Assembly: GCA_002722455.1 (NCBI GenBank)
Contig: PBMB01000017.1
Span: forward strand, 62,001-126,000
Reading direction: 5' to 3'
Source of the DNA: Chloroflexota bacterium
GTDB lineage: Bacteria > Chloroflexota > Dehalococcoidia > Lucifugimonadales > GCA-2722455
Length of the DNA: 64,000 bases
Made by a program: the position numbers and the translations under genes. Below, piece by piece: positions 8,301-16,663 of this stretch (positions within the stretch are counted from its first letter, which is position 1; each line of letters starts with the position of its first letter). The notes beneath the pieces are model-generated. The model saw nothing but the letters and a program-made list of their open reading frames with translations. It did no database searches and was not told the DNA's origin.

Positions 8301-9905
8301 ATGAAAAATACAAAACATCCTCAAATGATATTCACAGATGATGCCTGGCTCCTTAGTAGGTCAGCTCCAGTAGTTACATACAAAGATTTCGAAGAATATA
8401 TTGTTAGTAATTTCGCAGGTAAAAATGGGGCATTCTGGTGGTCTGTTGGTGATCATGAAGTTTGGCATTACGAAACTGAAATAGGTGAAAGATTTGGTGA
8501 TGACTACGATATGTTTGATGAAAAACTTCCTTCATTTGTGCATCATGGAACACCTGGAGTATGCGATGCTATAAAAAGAAATCTCACATCCCTTATTAAA
8601 GAATGCGGTGGACCTTTAACGGCAATATCTAAAATATGTAAAGAAAACAATATTCCTTTCTTCCCTCGTGTTCGAATGAATAGTCATTATCCAATTGATA
8701 TTGATCATGTAGCATATGGTAACTTTCGTAGAAACCATCCTGAATTACTCATTGGTAGACCTGGAGAAGAAATTGTTGAAGGTACTATAGAGTATGGAAT
8801 TAGAACAGGTAAAGATTTTGCATACCCAGAAGTACGATCATATATGATTGATATGATCACTGAAACATTCCAGAAATTTGATGTTGATGGAGTTGAATTA
8901 GATTTTTGTAGACACCCTGCAATGTTCAGAACAGAAGAAGCATACAGTAATCGTTATTTAATGACTGAATTAATTCGTGAAGTAAAATCTCGATTAATAC
9001 AGACTGGGAAAGAAAAAAACCGTGATTTAAAATTAGCTGTTCGTGTTCCTCCTACCCTAGATGACTCTGAGAGACTTGGTTTAGATGTTCGAAGATGGAT
9101 TAAGGAAGAATTAGTAGATATAGTAATTGCAGGAATAGGTTTTATTCCGTTTGATACACCTGTTGAAGAATTCGTTAAAGCTACAAAAGGTACTAATTGC
9201 CTAATATATGGATGTATTGAAATGACTCGCCAAGCAGACCCGCTTACATTAAGAGCTTTAGCATATAGATGGTTAAATGCAGGTGCTGCAGGTGTATACC
9301 TTTACAATTTCTATACTATGTCACCTGAATGGAATGATAAAACATTTAATGAATTAACAAATCTTGAAGTTTTATCAAAACTTGATAAAAGATATGAATT
9401 AGCACCTACCGGACCACTTGTTCCATGTGGGAGTATAGGTTGTGCTTTTAGATATGCTAGCCCCCAAACTCAACTACCAATAAATTTACATCCTGAATAT
9501 GTTGAAATAGGTCCTGAATTAAATATTGACATATCAGATCAACATTTAGACACTCCCTCTAAAACTAATTTAAAAGAGGCCTCTCTAACTCTACGCTTAG
9601 AAAACTTAAAAAAAGATGACCAAATTCTAGTTAAAATCAATGGGGAAACTCTTGAACAAAAAACAGCAATTACCACTTTTGGATCATATGAAAGATTAGG
9701 ATCAGCAGGTTTATTTTGGATGAGTTACCCTACAGAAATCGATACAGTTGTTGTTGTTGGTGACAGTATACATTTTCCTATTAAAGAAACTCTGCTTAAA
9801 ACAGGGAATAATAAGATTGAATTGAATTTAAACCGTACCAAAAACACAGATAAAAAACCTGTTACAGTAGTCGGTTCTGAAATTTCATTAAAATTTAAAA
9901 CATAA
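8301..9905 (+). CDS. Glycoside-hydrolase-like TIM-barrel protein, function unknown
   Basis: I choose the ATG at 8301 because AAGGA lies 6 bases upstream, and the longer frame from 8253 would run 35 bases into gatA. The 534-residue protein has no signal peptide. The first about 370 residues resemble family 10 type glycoside-hydrolase-like barrels: FFPRVRMNSHYP, then FDVDGVELDFCRHP, where the Asp/Glu cluster could be catalytic, and LNAGAAGVYLYNFYT near the barrel end. The last about 140 residues look like a beta-sandwich accessory domain (ASLTLRLENLKKDDQILVKI). The substrate is unknown. Translation is probably coupled to gatA by proximity. Confidence 0.6.
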   Translation: MKNTKHPQMIFTDDAWLLSRSAPVVTYKDFEEYIVSNFAGKNGAFWWSVGDHEVWHYETEIGERFGDDYDMFDEKLPSFVHHGTPGVCDAIKRNLTSLIKECGGPLTAISKICKENNIPFFPRVRMNSHYPIDIDHVAYGNFRRNHPELLIGRPGEEIVEGTIEYGIRTGKDFAYPEVRSYMIDMITETFQKFDVDGVELDFCRHPAMFRTEEAYSNRYLMTELIREVKSRLIQTGKEKNRDLKLAVRVPPTLDDSERLGLDVRRWIKEELVDIVIAGIGFIPFDTPVEEFVKATKGTNCLIYGCIEMTRQADPLTLRALAYRWLNAGAAGVYLYNFYTMSPEWNDKTFNELTNLEVLSKLDKRYELAPTGPLVPCGSIGCAFRYASPQTQLPINLHPEYVEIGPELNIDISDQHLDTPSKTNLKEASLTLRLENLKKDDQILVKINGETLEQKTAITTFGSYERLGSAGLFWMSYPTEIDTVVVVGDSIHFPIKETLLKTGNNKIELNLNRTKNTDKKPVTVVGSEISLKFKT

Positions 9906-9925
9906 AATGCTCTAAAACACCCACA

Positions 9926-11074
9926 ATGTTTAATAAACGTATATGGAGTCTTACTTTAATTGGAATTGGGCTAGTTTTGTTAATAATACCATTAGCCTAC
10001 TACACTTATTCTTTTGTCAGTCATTCAAATCTAGACAACTTAAATGTTGAAATTACTGATACTGTATTCAATGATAGAACTATTAAGAGTGTTGAAATTG
10101 AAAAAGATGACAGTTCAGATATAACTAATCTCGAGACAAATTTATATAAAACACCTACAACTTCTACACCTACTACAATAACAAAAGTGGTTACTCCAAT
10201 TCCACAATCAATTCCTCCTAAAAACACAGACGTCGAAACTATACTTCCTACACCTACAACTTCTATAATTGCTACTCCCTTACCAAGCATTATCCATAAA
10301 ACACCTGTACCTCCTCTAACTAAACCCAAAGAATTGAAGCAATCATCAAATTCAATCAATAATACCTCCACCAATAGTTCCACTAATAATTCCAATATCG
10401 ATATTGCACCAACACCTACCGTCGAAAAATCAGTCATTTCAGTTAAGGATAAGGTGCCAATTAAAACTGTCCCAGAAAATCAATCCTCAAAAAATGATCA
10501 AGTATTGTCTTCTCTAGAATCCCCAAAACTTGTTGATCAAATAACTTTATCTTACATTCAAGATTCTATTAAAGAGGCTTCTTCTTATAAATCTATTGAG
10601 TCAGAAACAAAAATTATTGCCAATAGTAACCCTACGAAAATTCGTATACCTACTATTTTAGTCAACTCAGAAATCAACAATTTAAATATTATTAAAAAGG
10701 GAGATTCTTACCAATGGGAAAACCCTAAATGGATAGTTGGTTATATCCCAACTACTTCTAAACCAAATGAAATTGGTACTGGATGGTACTTCGGGCACTT
10801 ACAAAGTTTAATTCGAAATGAAGGAAATGTTTTCAACCGCTTACCAGAACTACCTAGATTATTATCAACAAAATATCCTATATACATATTCTTAGAAACT
10901 GAAGCAACAAAATATCTGTATCAAATATATAAAACCGAAGTCATCCCTCAAGAAAAACTTTTAATTGAAAATCGAACTTCTGATAGAGAAATTGTCTTAG
11001 TAACTTGTGTACCACCTCTAATATATGACCACCGATTAATTGTATCGGCTAAATTAATTGGCATTTCTGAATAG
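9926..11074 (+). CDS. Sortase-family transpeptidase with Thr/Pro-rich stalk
   Basis: Sortases cut a C-terminal sorting signal and join the surface protein to an acceptor at the outer face of the membrane. A single N-terminal membrane segment (LIGIGLVLLIIPLAYY, residues about 10-35) is followed by about 180 residues of Thr/Pro/Ser-rich linker and a C-terminal sortase domain. The catalytic residues are visible: His291 in WYFGHLQS, Cys361 in VLVTCVPP and Arg370 in DHRLIV. The Cys-to-Arg spacing and VTC sequence suggest a class D/E-like enzyme, but the class is not certain. A possible substrate is the surface protein at 48605-49717. The thioredoxin-like gene follows after 12 bases. Confidence 0.82.
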   Translation: MFNKRIWSLTLIGIGLVLLIIPLAYYTYSFVSHSNLDNLNVEITDTVFNDRTIKSVEIEKDDSSDITNLETNLYKTPTTSTPTTITKVVTPIPQSIPPKNTDVETILPTPTTSIIATPLPSIIHKTPVPPLTKPKELKQSSNSINNTSTNSSTNNSNIDIAPTPTVEKSVISVKDKVPIKTVPENQSSKNDQVLSSLESPKLVDQITLSYIQDSIKEASSYKSIESETKIIANSNPTKIRIPTILVNSEINNLNIIKKGDSYQWENPKWIVGYIPTTSKPNEIGTGWYFGHLQSLIRNEGNVFNRLPELPRLLSTKYPIYIFLETEATKYLYQIYKTEVIPQEKLLIENRTSDREIVLVTCVPPLIYDHRLIVSAKLIGISE

Positions 11075-11086
11075 TAATTCAAAAAA

Positions 11087-11677
11087 ATGACTGCTAGAAA
11101 TAAAATAATATCTACATTAATAGTATTAGTCTCGATAACCCTTTTCCTATTTTTATTAGGAAAAGGGTTATCGGCAAAAGAATTATCCCAGCTAACTACT
11201 TCAAATTCATTAATCGGTGAAAAAGCTCCATCATTCTCATTAATGACACTTGGGGAAACTAAAATCCCCCTCTCAAACTATGAAGGAAAAATAATAATTT
11301 TAAATTTTTGGAATCCAAATTGTATCGAATGTAGAATAGAAGCACCTCTGTTACAACAAACTTCTTTAACTTTTAAGGGGAATGACGTAATTTTTCTAGG
11401 AATAGAAGTCCCTACAATGAGAAGTACTCTAAAAGAAACTCTCGATCATATCAAAAAATATGACATTAATTACACAATATTAATAGATAAGGAAGGAATT
11501 ACTACAGTTGATTATGGAATCATATCCATACCTCTAACATTGGTTATTGATCATTGTGGATATATCACACATCAAACTACAGGAAGAATTAATGAAGAAA
11601 CCCTGACCAATCACATTAAATCATTACTAGACATGAAACAAACTTTTAAATGTGATGAAATATACACAAATCTGTAA
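11087..11677 (+). CDS. Membrane-anchored TlpA/ResA-type thioredoxin-like protein
   Basis: A thiol-disulfide oxidoreductase predicted to sit outside the membrane on an N-terminal anchor (residues about 8-28, IISTLIVLVSITLFLFLLG). The redTlp fold is shown by GEKAPSFSLMTLGE, then NFWNPNCIECRIEAP with the CxxC pair Cys79 and Cys82, and a cis-Pro region ISIPLTLVID. Family roles include reducing cytochrome c apoprotein thiols and other extracytoplasmic disulfides. No cytochrome maturation genes are nearby. The coding region for the membrane anchor holds a 17-bp perfect hairpin (11133-11173), which is unusual. Length 196 is normal. Confidence 0.82.
   Translation: MTARNKIISTLIVLVSITLFLFLLGKGLSAKELSQLTTSNSLIGEKAPSFSLMTLGETKIPLSNYEGKIIILNFWNPNCIECRIEAPLLQQTSLTFKGNDVIFLGIEVPTMRSTLKETLDHIKKYDINYTILIDKEGITTVDYGIISIPLTLVIDHCGYITHQTTGRINEETLTNHIKSLLDMKQTFKCDEIYTNL
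11133..11173. repeat. 17-bp perfect inverted repeat with 7-nt loop inside the thioredoxin-like gene
   Basis: Left arm 11133-11149 (CGATAACCCTTTTCCTA) is exactly complementary to 11157-11173, separated by 7 bases. It encodes the membrane-anchor residues ITLFLFLLGKGLS. No T-run follows, so it is not a standard terminator. It could be an mRNA structure near the start codon or a product of hairpin-templated mutation. Confidence 0.9.
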
Positions 11678-11742
11678 ATACTATATATGTGGTATTGTCA
11701 ATTTCTCTTATACAAGTCGTACAAAATAAGTATTTATCATTA

Positions 11743-12417
11743 TTATGAAAAAATACCATCTTTTAATATTTTTGTACTATCCGCTATATCAATTAAAGGT
11801 TGATCATGAGTAACCATTACGAGAGTCATATTATCTTGCCTAGACAATTTACGAAATAAATCACATATTATTCGTGTATTACGTGAATCTAAATGACTTG
11901 TTGGTTCATCAACAAAAAGTATCTTTGGTTTCTTTGCGATTGCTCGAGCAATCGCAACTCTCTGTTGTTCTCCACCTGATAATTCATCTGGCCTATGGGT
12001 TATCCTTGAACCTAAACCAACCTGCTCCAAAGCATCTTTAGTATAACCATCTCTTTCAGGATATTTAATACCAGCGATTCGTAGTTGTAATTCCACGTTC
12101 TCATACGCAGAAAGTAAAGATAATAATCCAAATGTCTGAAAAACAATTCCGATTTTGTTTCTTCGAATAGATAAGGCTTCTCGATTAGTAATTTTAGATA
12201 AATTTACACCATCTAAGGTGATAGTTCCAGCAGTTGGTTGATCTAAACCAGAAATAATATTTAATAAAGTGGTTTTCCCCGAACCTGATTTACCTACTAT
12301 AGCAACTAATTCACCAACATGAACATCAAGATTAATATTATTTAGTGCAATAACATCTCCTGAGGAACTACTATAAACCTTGCTAACATTTTCCATTTTA
12401 ACCATAAGTTCATTCAT
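11743..12417 (-). CDS. ABC transporter ATP-binding protein (MacB/LolD type), second ATPase
   Basis: An ATPase subunit that would energise one or both FtsX-type permeases encoded upstream. All nucleotide-binding motifs are present: Walker A GKSGSGKTTLL, Q-loop VFQTFGLL, signature LSGGEQQRVAIARA, Walker B ILFVDEPTSHLD and the switch His in VMVTHDQ. At 224 residues it is a minimal domain of the LolD/MacB/FtsE group. Its ATG overlaps the stop of the preceding ATPase gene (ATGA), so translation is coupled. The segment encoding AIARAIA contains a 24-bp perfect palindrome. The transported substrate is unknown. Confidence 0.9.
   Translation of the reverse strand: MNELMVKMENVSKVYSSSSGDVIALNNINLDVHVGELVAIVGKSGSGKTTLLNIISGLDQPTAGTITLDGVNLSKITNREALSIRRNKIGIVFQTFGLLSLLSAYENVELQLRIAGIKYPERDGYTKDALEQVGLGSRITHRPDELSGGEQQRVAIARAIAKKPKILFVDEPTSHLDSRNTRIICDLFRKLSRQDNMTLVMVTHDQPLIDIADSTKILKDGIFS
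11934..11957. repeat. 24-bp perfect palindrome inside an ABC ATPase gene
   Basis: Arm TTGCGATTGCTC is followed directly by its exact reverse complement. It covers codons for Val-Ala-Ile-Ala-Arg-Ala-Ile-Ala, just after the ABC signature. The near-symmetric peptide helps, but matching third positions complete it. Confidence 0.9.
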
Positions 12418-13262
12418 TTCAATATTTTCTCCACAGATGAAATCAACAAATCTCCATCACTCAAATCCATACGAACACGACCTTCAAGTTTTTTTGATTT
12501 CATATATTTTTCAGGAATCTGGAGCATATTATTATGATCAACTAAAACAAACTCATTATCTTTAATAATTTCAACACAAGCCCTACCATCTCGAATTAAA
12601 ATGGAACGATCAACAAAAACTGATATGCCAGGATCATGTGTCACAATGACAACAGTAGTCCCCTTTTGTTTATTAACAGTCTTCAAACAATCAAATACAT
12701 TGCTTGCTGACAATGAATCTAATTGTCCTGTAGGTTCATCAGCTAATAACAAAGCAGGATCATTAGCAAGTGCAATAGCGATCGCAATACGCTGTAACTC
12801 CCCACCTGATAACTGCTTTGAATTATTATTAAATTGATCTGTTCTTATCCCAACTAAATCCAATAATTGTTCAGCTTTCTTTTTTTTCTTAAGATTAGTG
12901 TCATCCATTAAATTCATCGGCAACATTACATTCTCAATCACCGAGAGATATGGAAAAAGATTCCACATTGATTCTTGCCACACAAATCCAATTTGTGATC
13001 TCCTGTATTTTTGAATCTCTGTCTGTTTCATTTCATTAAGATTAAATCCAAATACTTTAATCAATCCAGCGGAAGGTTTATCAAAACCTGCTAACATATT
13101 TAAAAAAGTTGATTTCCCACTACCACTAGCACCAACAACTCCAATCATTTCTCCTGAATTAATGGTTAAATCTAGACCTCGTAATGCTACAACATCTATA
13201 CCTGATGCTCGATAAATTTTAAATAAATCTTCACATAAAATATCTCTATTTTGATCAGTCAC
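12414..13262 (-). CDS. ABC transporter ATP-binding protein (MacB/LolD type), first ATPase
   Basis: A 282-residue ATPase with Walker A GASGSGKSTFLN, Q-loop VWQESMWNL, signature LSGGELQRIAIAIA, Walker B LLLADEPTGQLDS and switch His in VIVTHDP. About 60 residues follow the standard domain, ending DLSDGDLLISSVEKILK; this tail does not resemble a known regulatory domain and is unlike the shorter second ATPase. The start is GTG with GAGGGT upstream, only 1 base from the end of the permease gene. Two different ATPases with two permeases suggest either a heterodimeric motor or two pumps made together. Confidence 0.9.
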   Translation of the reverse strand: MTDQNRDILCEDLFKIYRASGIDVVALRGLDLTINSGEMIGVVGASGSGKSTFLNMLAGFDKPSAGLIKVFGFNLNEMKQTEIQKYRRSQIGFVWQESMWNLFPYLSVIENVMLPMNLMDDTNLKKKKKAEQLLDLVGIRTDQFNNNSKQLSGGELQRIAIAIALANDPALLLADEPTGQLDSLSASNVFDCLKTVNKQKGTTVVIVTHDPGISVFVDRSILIRDGRACVEIIKDNEFVLVDHNNMLQIPEKYMKSKKLEGRVRMDLSDGDLLISSVEKILK

Positions 13263-13263
13263 A

Positions 13264-16200
13264 TTACCCTCGAATTCTTAAATGACTTTGAATATTAATT
13301 CTTGAACCTATAAATACTACAAAATTAATTATAATTAACACTAACAAAATCGCACAGTACAGGATACCTACTAAGCTCCAGTCCATCGAAAACATTGTTG
13401 TAGGCACTACATGATTACCCAGATTATCGAATACAAAATATGGAATAATTGTTTTTGACATATAATACCCTATCCACGTACCTATAAAAACTCCAATCAC
13501 GGATAAAACACTAATTTGTAAAATGAAAATACTAGCTACTTGTCTAACAGAACACCCTAATGCTAATAACACTGCCATTTGATACAGATAATTCTTAAAT
13601 ATTACATAAGCAAAAGTTAACAACCCAACCATGACTAAAAATAAAACACCAATAAAAATAAATTTTAAATTTAAATCCCATCCTATATAAATAAAAGGAT
13701 CAATAGCAAACTGATTTACCAATTTATCTCTATCGATAATCCTGCCAGGAGTATAATTAACAACATTTAACAAATTAGCTAGCAATTGTTGCTTATTTAT
13801 TTCACTAGCACCTGTAGAAATCCACACTTCATTTGGTTCTATTTCAGCCTGTGCATCTGCTATGATGTTACTCACATTTGCATAATATAAAATATGCTTC
13901 AAATCTGATACTAAATATTTCGGTTTCTTCCCAATCATTGTAGGGAAAAAATCAACCTCTCCTACTATAGACACAGGTACATTTTGTCTTTTTATTGAGA
14001 TTTCAAAAACATCACCAATTTCCTTATCATTCTCTAATAAAAACTCTTCACTAGCTAATACTCCTACGGGAGTATTGAAACTAGTAGTTGATATACCACG
14101 TGGAACAAATGAAGAACCAGGTCCCCATGAAAAGATAATACCTCCTGATTCAAAATCATTAATAATACTATCGCCACCAGCATCAGGACTTGATTTCAAT
14201 ACTGCGATATTATCACTGTTATTTTCATCTAAAACCACCAATTTTTCGCCTTCACCATTAACAGTCCAAATTCCATTTAAAAGAATTGAGCCTCCATCGA
14301 ATAAAACATCAGTGTTTCTGGAATATATTCTTAAAGCAATTAATGAAGGGGGGCCTCCTTCACCCCATAACTCATCATTTCGCCTAATTCTTACTCTACT
14401 CACCAATCCATCCGGATTAACCAAAGAACCCAAATTATACCCAATATACCTGCCATTTGAATTCCTTAACAACACAGAAACAAATACATTGGGACGTGAA
14501 CGCTGAGGTTTAAGATCTACTACCAAATACTGCATATTTTCTGGCAAAACTATACCATTGGGTATCGTATCTAAGCTCAAAGAGTCAATTAAATCAAGAA
14601 TTGAACCATTCGCAAAATCTGATCTGATCCATGCAATATCCTTAATTATATCTGTATCAACTGCCAAAAGTTCAAAATCACGAACATAATAAGTTGATAA
14701 ATCAAATGCTTTCTCTCTTAAACCTAAACTAAAGGAACCAACATCTATAATTTCTTCATATTGCATCCGTACTGATTCTTGAAAAATTCTACTAGGTCTC
14801 ACTTGCCTCCTTTCAATTTTCCTATATTGACGTCCCATAGGAGAATGCTGTGCTCCTAACGTGGTATTTCTCAAATTTTCTAATCTAATATCTGCACCTG
14901 AAGAATATAAAGCTTGATCCATCATACTTTGATTAATGGTTTGAGCAAATCCCCCAACAAAAACAGCAACGCTCGTAAGTATTACCAAAAGAGTTACTAT
15001 TCTTGTTCTTAACAATGAAGTTCTCGCCATCTCACACATAGACAGAAAAATTGAAGTCGATGATGTTTTTGAAACAATAAAAAGTAATAAATTAAATAAA
15101 AGGGGCAATCCTCTCAATATAATTATTAAACTAACTAATAACATTAAAACAGGTAATAAGAAAGATAACTGCTGAAAAAGACTATTATTAACTAGCCCCT
15201 TTACTAAAATAGAATCTTCACCTAATAACTGGAAAAGTATCACTACTGAAATTATCAATAATATTAAATCTATATAATACCGTTGAAAAAAATTCTTATG
15301 TTGTAATACAGGGACTCCACTTAATTTTGAATGGAATTCAGTTCTCAAAATACTAATTAAAGGTAGTTCCAAGGTAACAAAACTGATTAGAGCACCAAGT
15401 AAACTTAAAACAAAAATGTCTAGAGATGGCCAAATAAAAATTAGTCCTGTCGAATATACACCGGATCCTATAGCAAAATAGCCAAAAATACTAACAAGAA
15501 ATGCAGCAAGCCACGGAGCAAAACATACGAGTATAAACGAAATTAAAAATGCTTCAATTGTAGGTGTTTTTAGTATTTGAATATATGTAGCTCCACGTGC
15601 AAACATCCTAGTAATATCTATTTGACGTTCTTGAGCTAAGACAACGGAAAATATACCTACACAATAAAGAATCACCACACCAATAGTAAACATCACTAAC
15701 AATATAGGAGTTTTCTTTAATAATACTTGTTGCTCGTAATCAGTTAGTGCAAGATCTAAATTAGATGTCTGATCATACTGTTTTAAAGTACTGCCTAAAA
15801 CTAAACGGTTTATTCTTAAATTTTCTTTTATTTGATAAAAATTATCTGGTGTTATTTTTGTTAAATCTATTTCTACGGCAACCCCATGATGACTTCCCAT
15901 AGATGGTAATTTATTACCCAAAAAATCAACCGTATCAGTTTCCAATATTAAAAATGGAATAGTTTGAAAACTATCACTAATATCTGAATATATGAATTTT
16001 TGTTGAAACTTAAAAAATTCTGTATCTTCCTTAGGCATAGAGAAAAAATCAACTACTCTTACCTCTACATATTCCTTATTGGCACTTGTTGGTAATATTA
16101 CAGAAATTTGATCACCAATATGAATATCAAACTCATTTGCAACATCTTGAGGTACGAATACATCAATTTTATCAGTATCAACAAATTGTGCAGCTAAGCT

Positions 16201-16632
16201 TTTTTTCTCATTTAACTCTGGAATATAGTAATGTACTGCATCAAAATAAGTAAAATATCCCCTTAATAATGAAGACGCTGCCTCCTTTTCAAAGCCTGGC
16301 TTACTTAAAAACATTGTAGGGCTACGCAAGCCAGTAATTGGCTTATTTCGAACGATGTCTCCTAAATTATAAGTTATATAATCTAAAAATATATTATTAG
16401 TATGTTTATGTTCTATATAATGAAAACCAGGAGTTACACTCTTAATAATTACGCTATCAGAATCTACATATTTATCTATAGTTTGGTGCAGTGTTAAAGC
16501 ACGTAAAAACTCATAATAAATTGGTCCAGTACATATTAATGTAACACCTGCTAATAAACCTATAGCAACTACCACAACTAATTTCCACTGAGCTTTAGTT
16601 GAACCAAAAGTTATTTTTAATAAAGATATCAA
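13264..16632 (-). CDS. Large FtsX/MacB-type ABC permease (1122 residues)
   Basis: A membrane subunit of the neighbouring ABC system. An N-terminal membrane helix (LVVVVAIGLLAGVTLICTG) is followed by a large outside domain of about 270 residues. Then come a central block of hydrophobic helices (about residues 310-580), a second outside domain of about 400 residues, and three C-terminal helices (LNLKFIFIGVLFLVMVGLL onward). This duplicated FtsX layout is typical of ten-helix lipoprotein or mechanotransmission ABC permeases. The start appears to be TTG, with GGTG upstream. The substrate cannot be told from sequence. Related but clearly diverged from the next gene upstream. Confidence 0.8.
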   Translation of the reverse strand: MISLLKITFGSTKAQWKLVVVVAIGLLAGVTLICTGPIYYEFLRALTLHQTIDKYVDSDSVIIKSVTPGFHYIEHKHTNNIFLDYITYNLGDIVRNKPITGLRSPTMFLSKPGFEKEAASSLLRGYFTYFDAVHYYIPELNEKKSLAAQFVDTDKIDVFVPQDVANEFDIHIGDQISVILPTSANKEYVEVRVVDFFSMPKEDTEFFKFQQKFIYSDISDSFQTIPFLILETDTVDFLGNKLPSMGSHHGVAVEIDLTKITPDNFYQIKENLRINRLVLGSTLKQYDQTSNLDLALTDYEQQVLLKKTPILLVMFTIGVVILYCVGIFSVVLAQERQIDITRMFARGATYIQILKTPTIEAFLISFILVCFAPWLAAFLVSIFGYFAIGSGVYSTGLIFIWPSLDIFVLSLLGALISFVTLELPLISILRTEFHSKLSGVPVLQHKNFFQRYYIDLILLIISVVILFQLLGEDSILVKGLVNNSLFQQLSFLLPVLMLLVSLIIILRGLPLLFNLLLFIVSKTSSTSIFLSMCEMARTSLLRTRIVTLLVILTSVAVFVGGFAQTINQSMMDQALYSSGADIRLENLRNTTLGAQHSPMGRQYRKIERRQVRPSRIFQESVRMQYEEIIDVGSFSLGLREKAFDLSTYYVRDFELLAVDTDIIKDIAWIRSDFANGSILDLIDSLSLDTIPNGIVLPENMQYLVVDLKPQRSRPNVFVSVLLRNSNGRYIGYNLGSLVNPDGLVSRVRIRRNDELWGEGGPPSLIALRIYSRNTDVLFDGGSILLNGIWTVNGEGEKLVVLDENNSDNIAVLKSSPDAGGDSIINDFESGGIIFSWGPGSSFVPRGISTTSFNTPVGVLASEEFLLENDKEIGDVFEISIKRQNVPVSIVGEVDFFPTMIGKKPKYLVSDLKHILYYANVSNIIADAQAEIEPNEVWISTGASEINKQQLLANLLNVVNYTPGRIIDRDKLVNQFAIDPFIYIGWDLNLKFIFIGVLFLVMVGLLTFAYVIFKNYLYQMAVLLALGCSVRQVASIFILQISVLSVIGVFIGTWIGYYMSKTIIPYFVFDNLGNHVVPTTMFSMDWSLVGILYCAILLVLIIINFVVFIGSRINIQSHLRIRG

Positions 16633-16663
16633 TACTACACCAAAATCAGTTATTAGATAAAAA

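Noticed and set aside
10021-10437. 138-codon open frame on the minus strand inside the sortase gene
   Set aside because: It is the antisense of the Thr/Pro-rich stalk, with low-complexity Val/Gly/Ile content and no ribosome site; the sortase frame has catalytic motifs.
12778-12785. GCGATCGC octamer, also at 30782-30789
   Set aside because: It matches the cyanobacterial HIP1 core, but only two copies were noticed, so no enrichment can be claimed.
14075-14506. 143-codon open frame on the plus strand inside the first-listed FtsX permease gene
   Set aside because: Antisense shadow of a real permease; no recognisable protein features.
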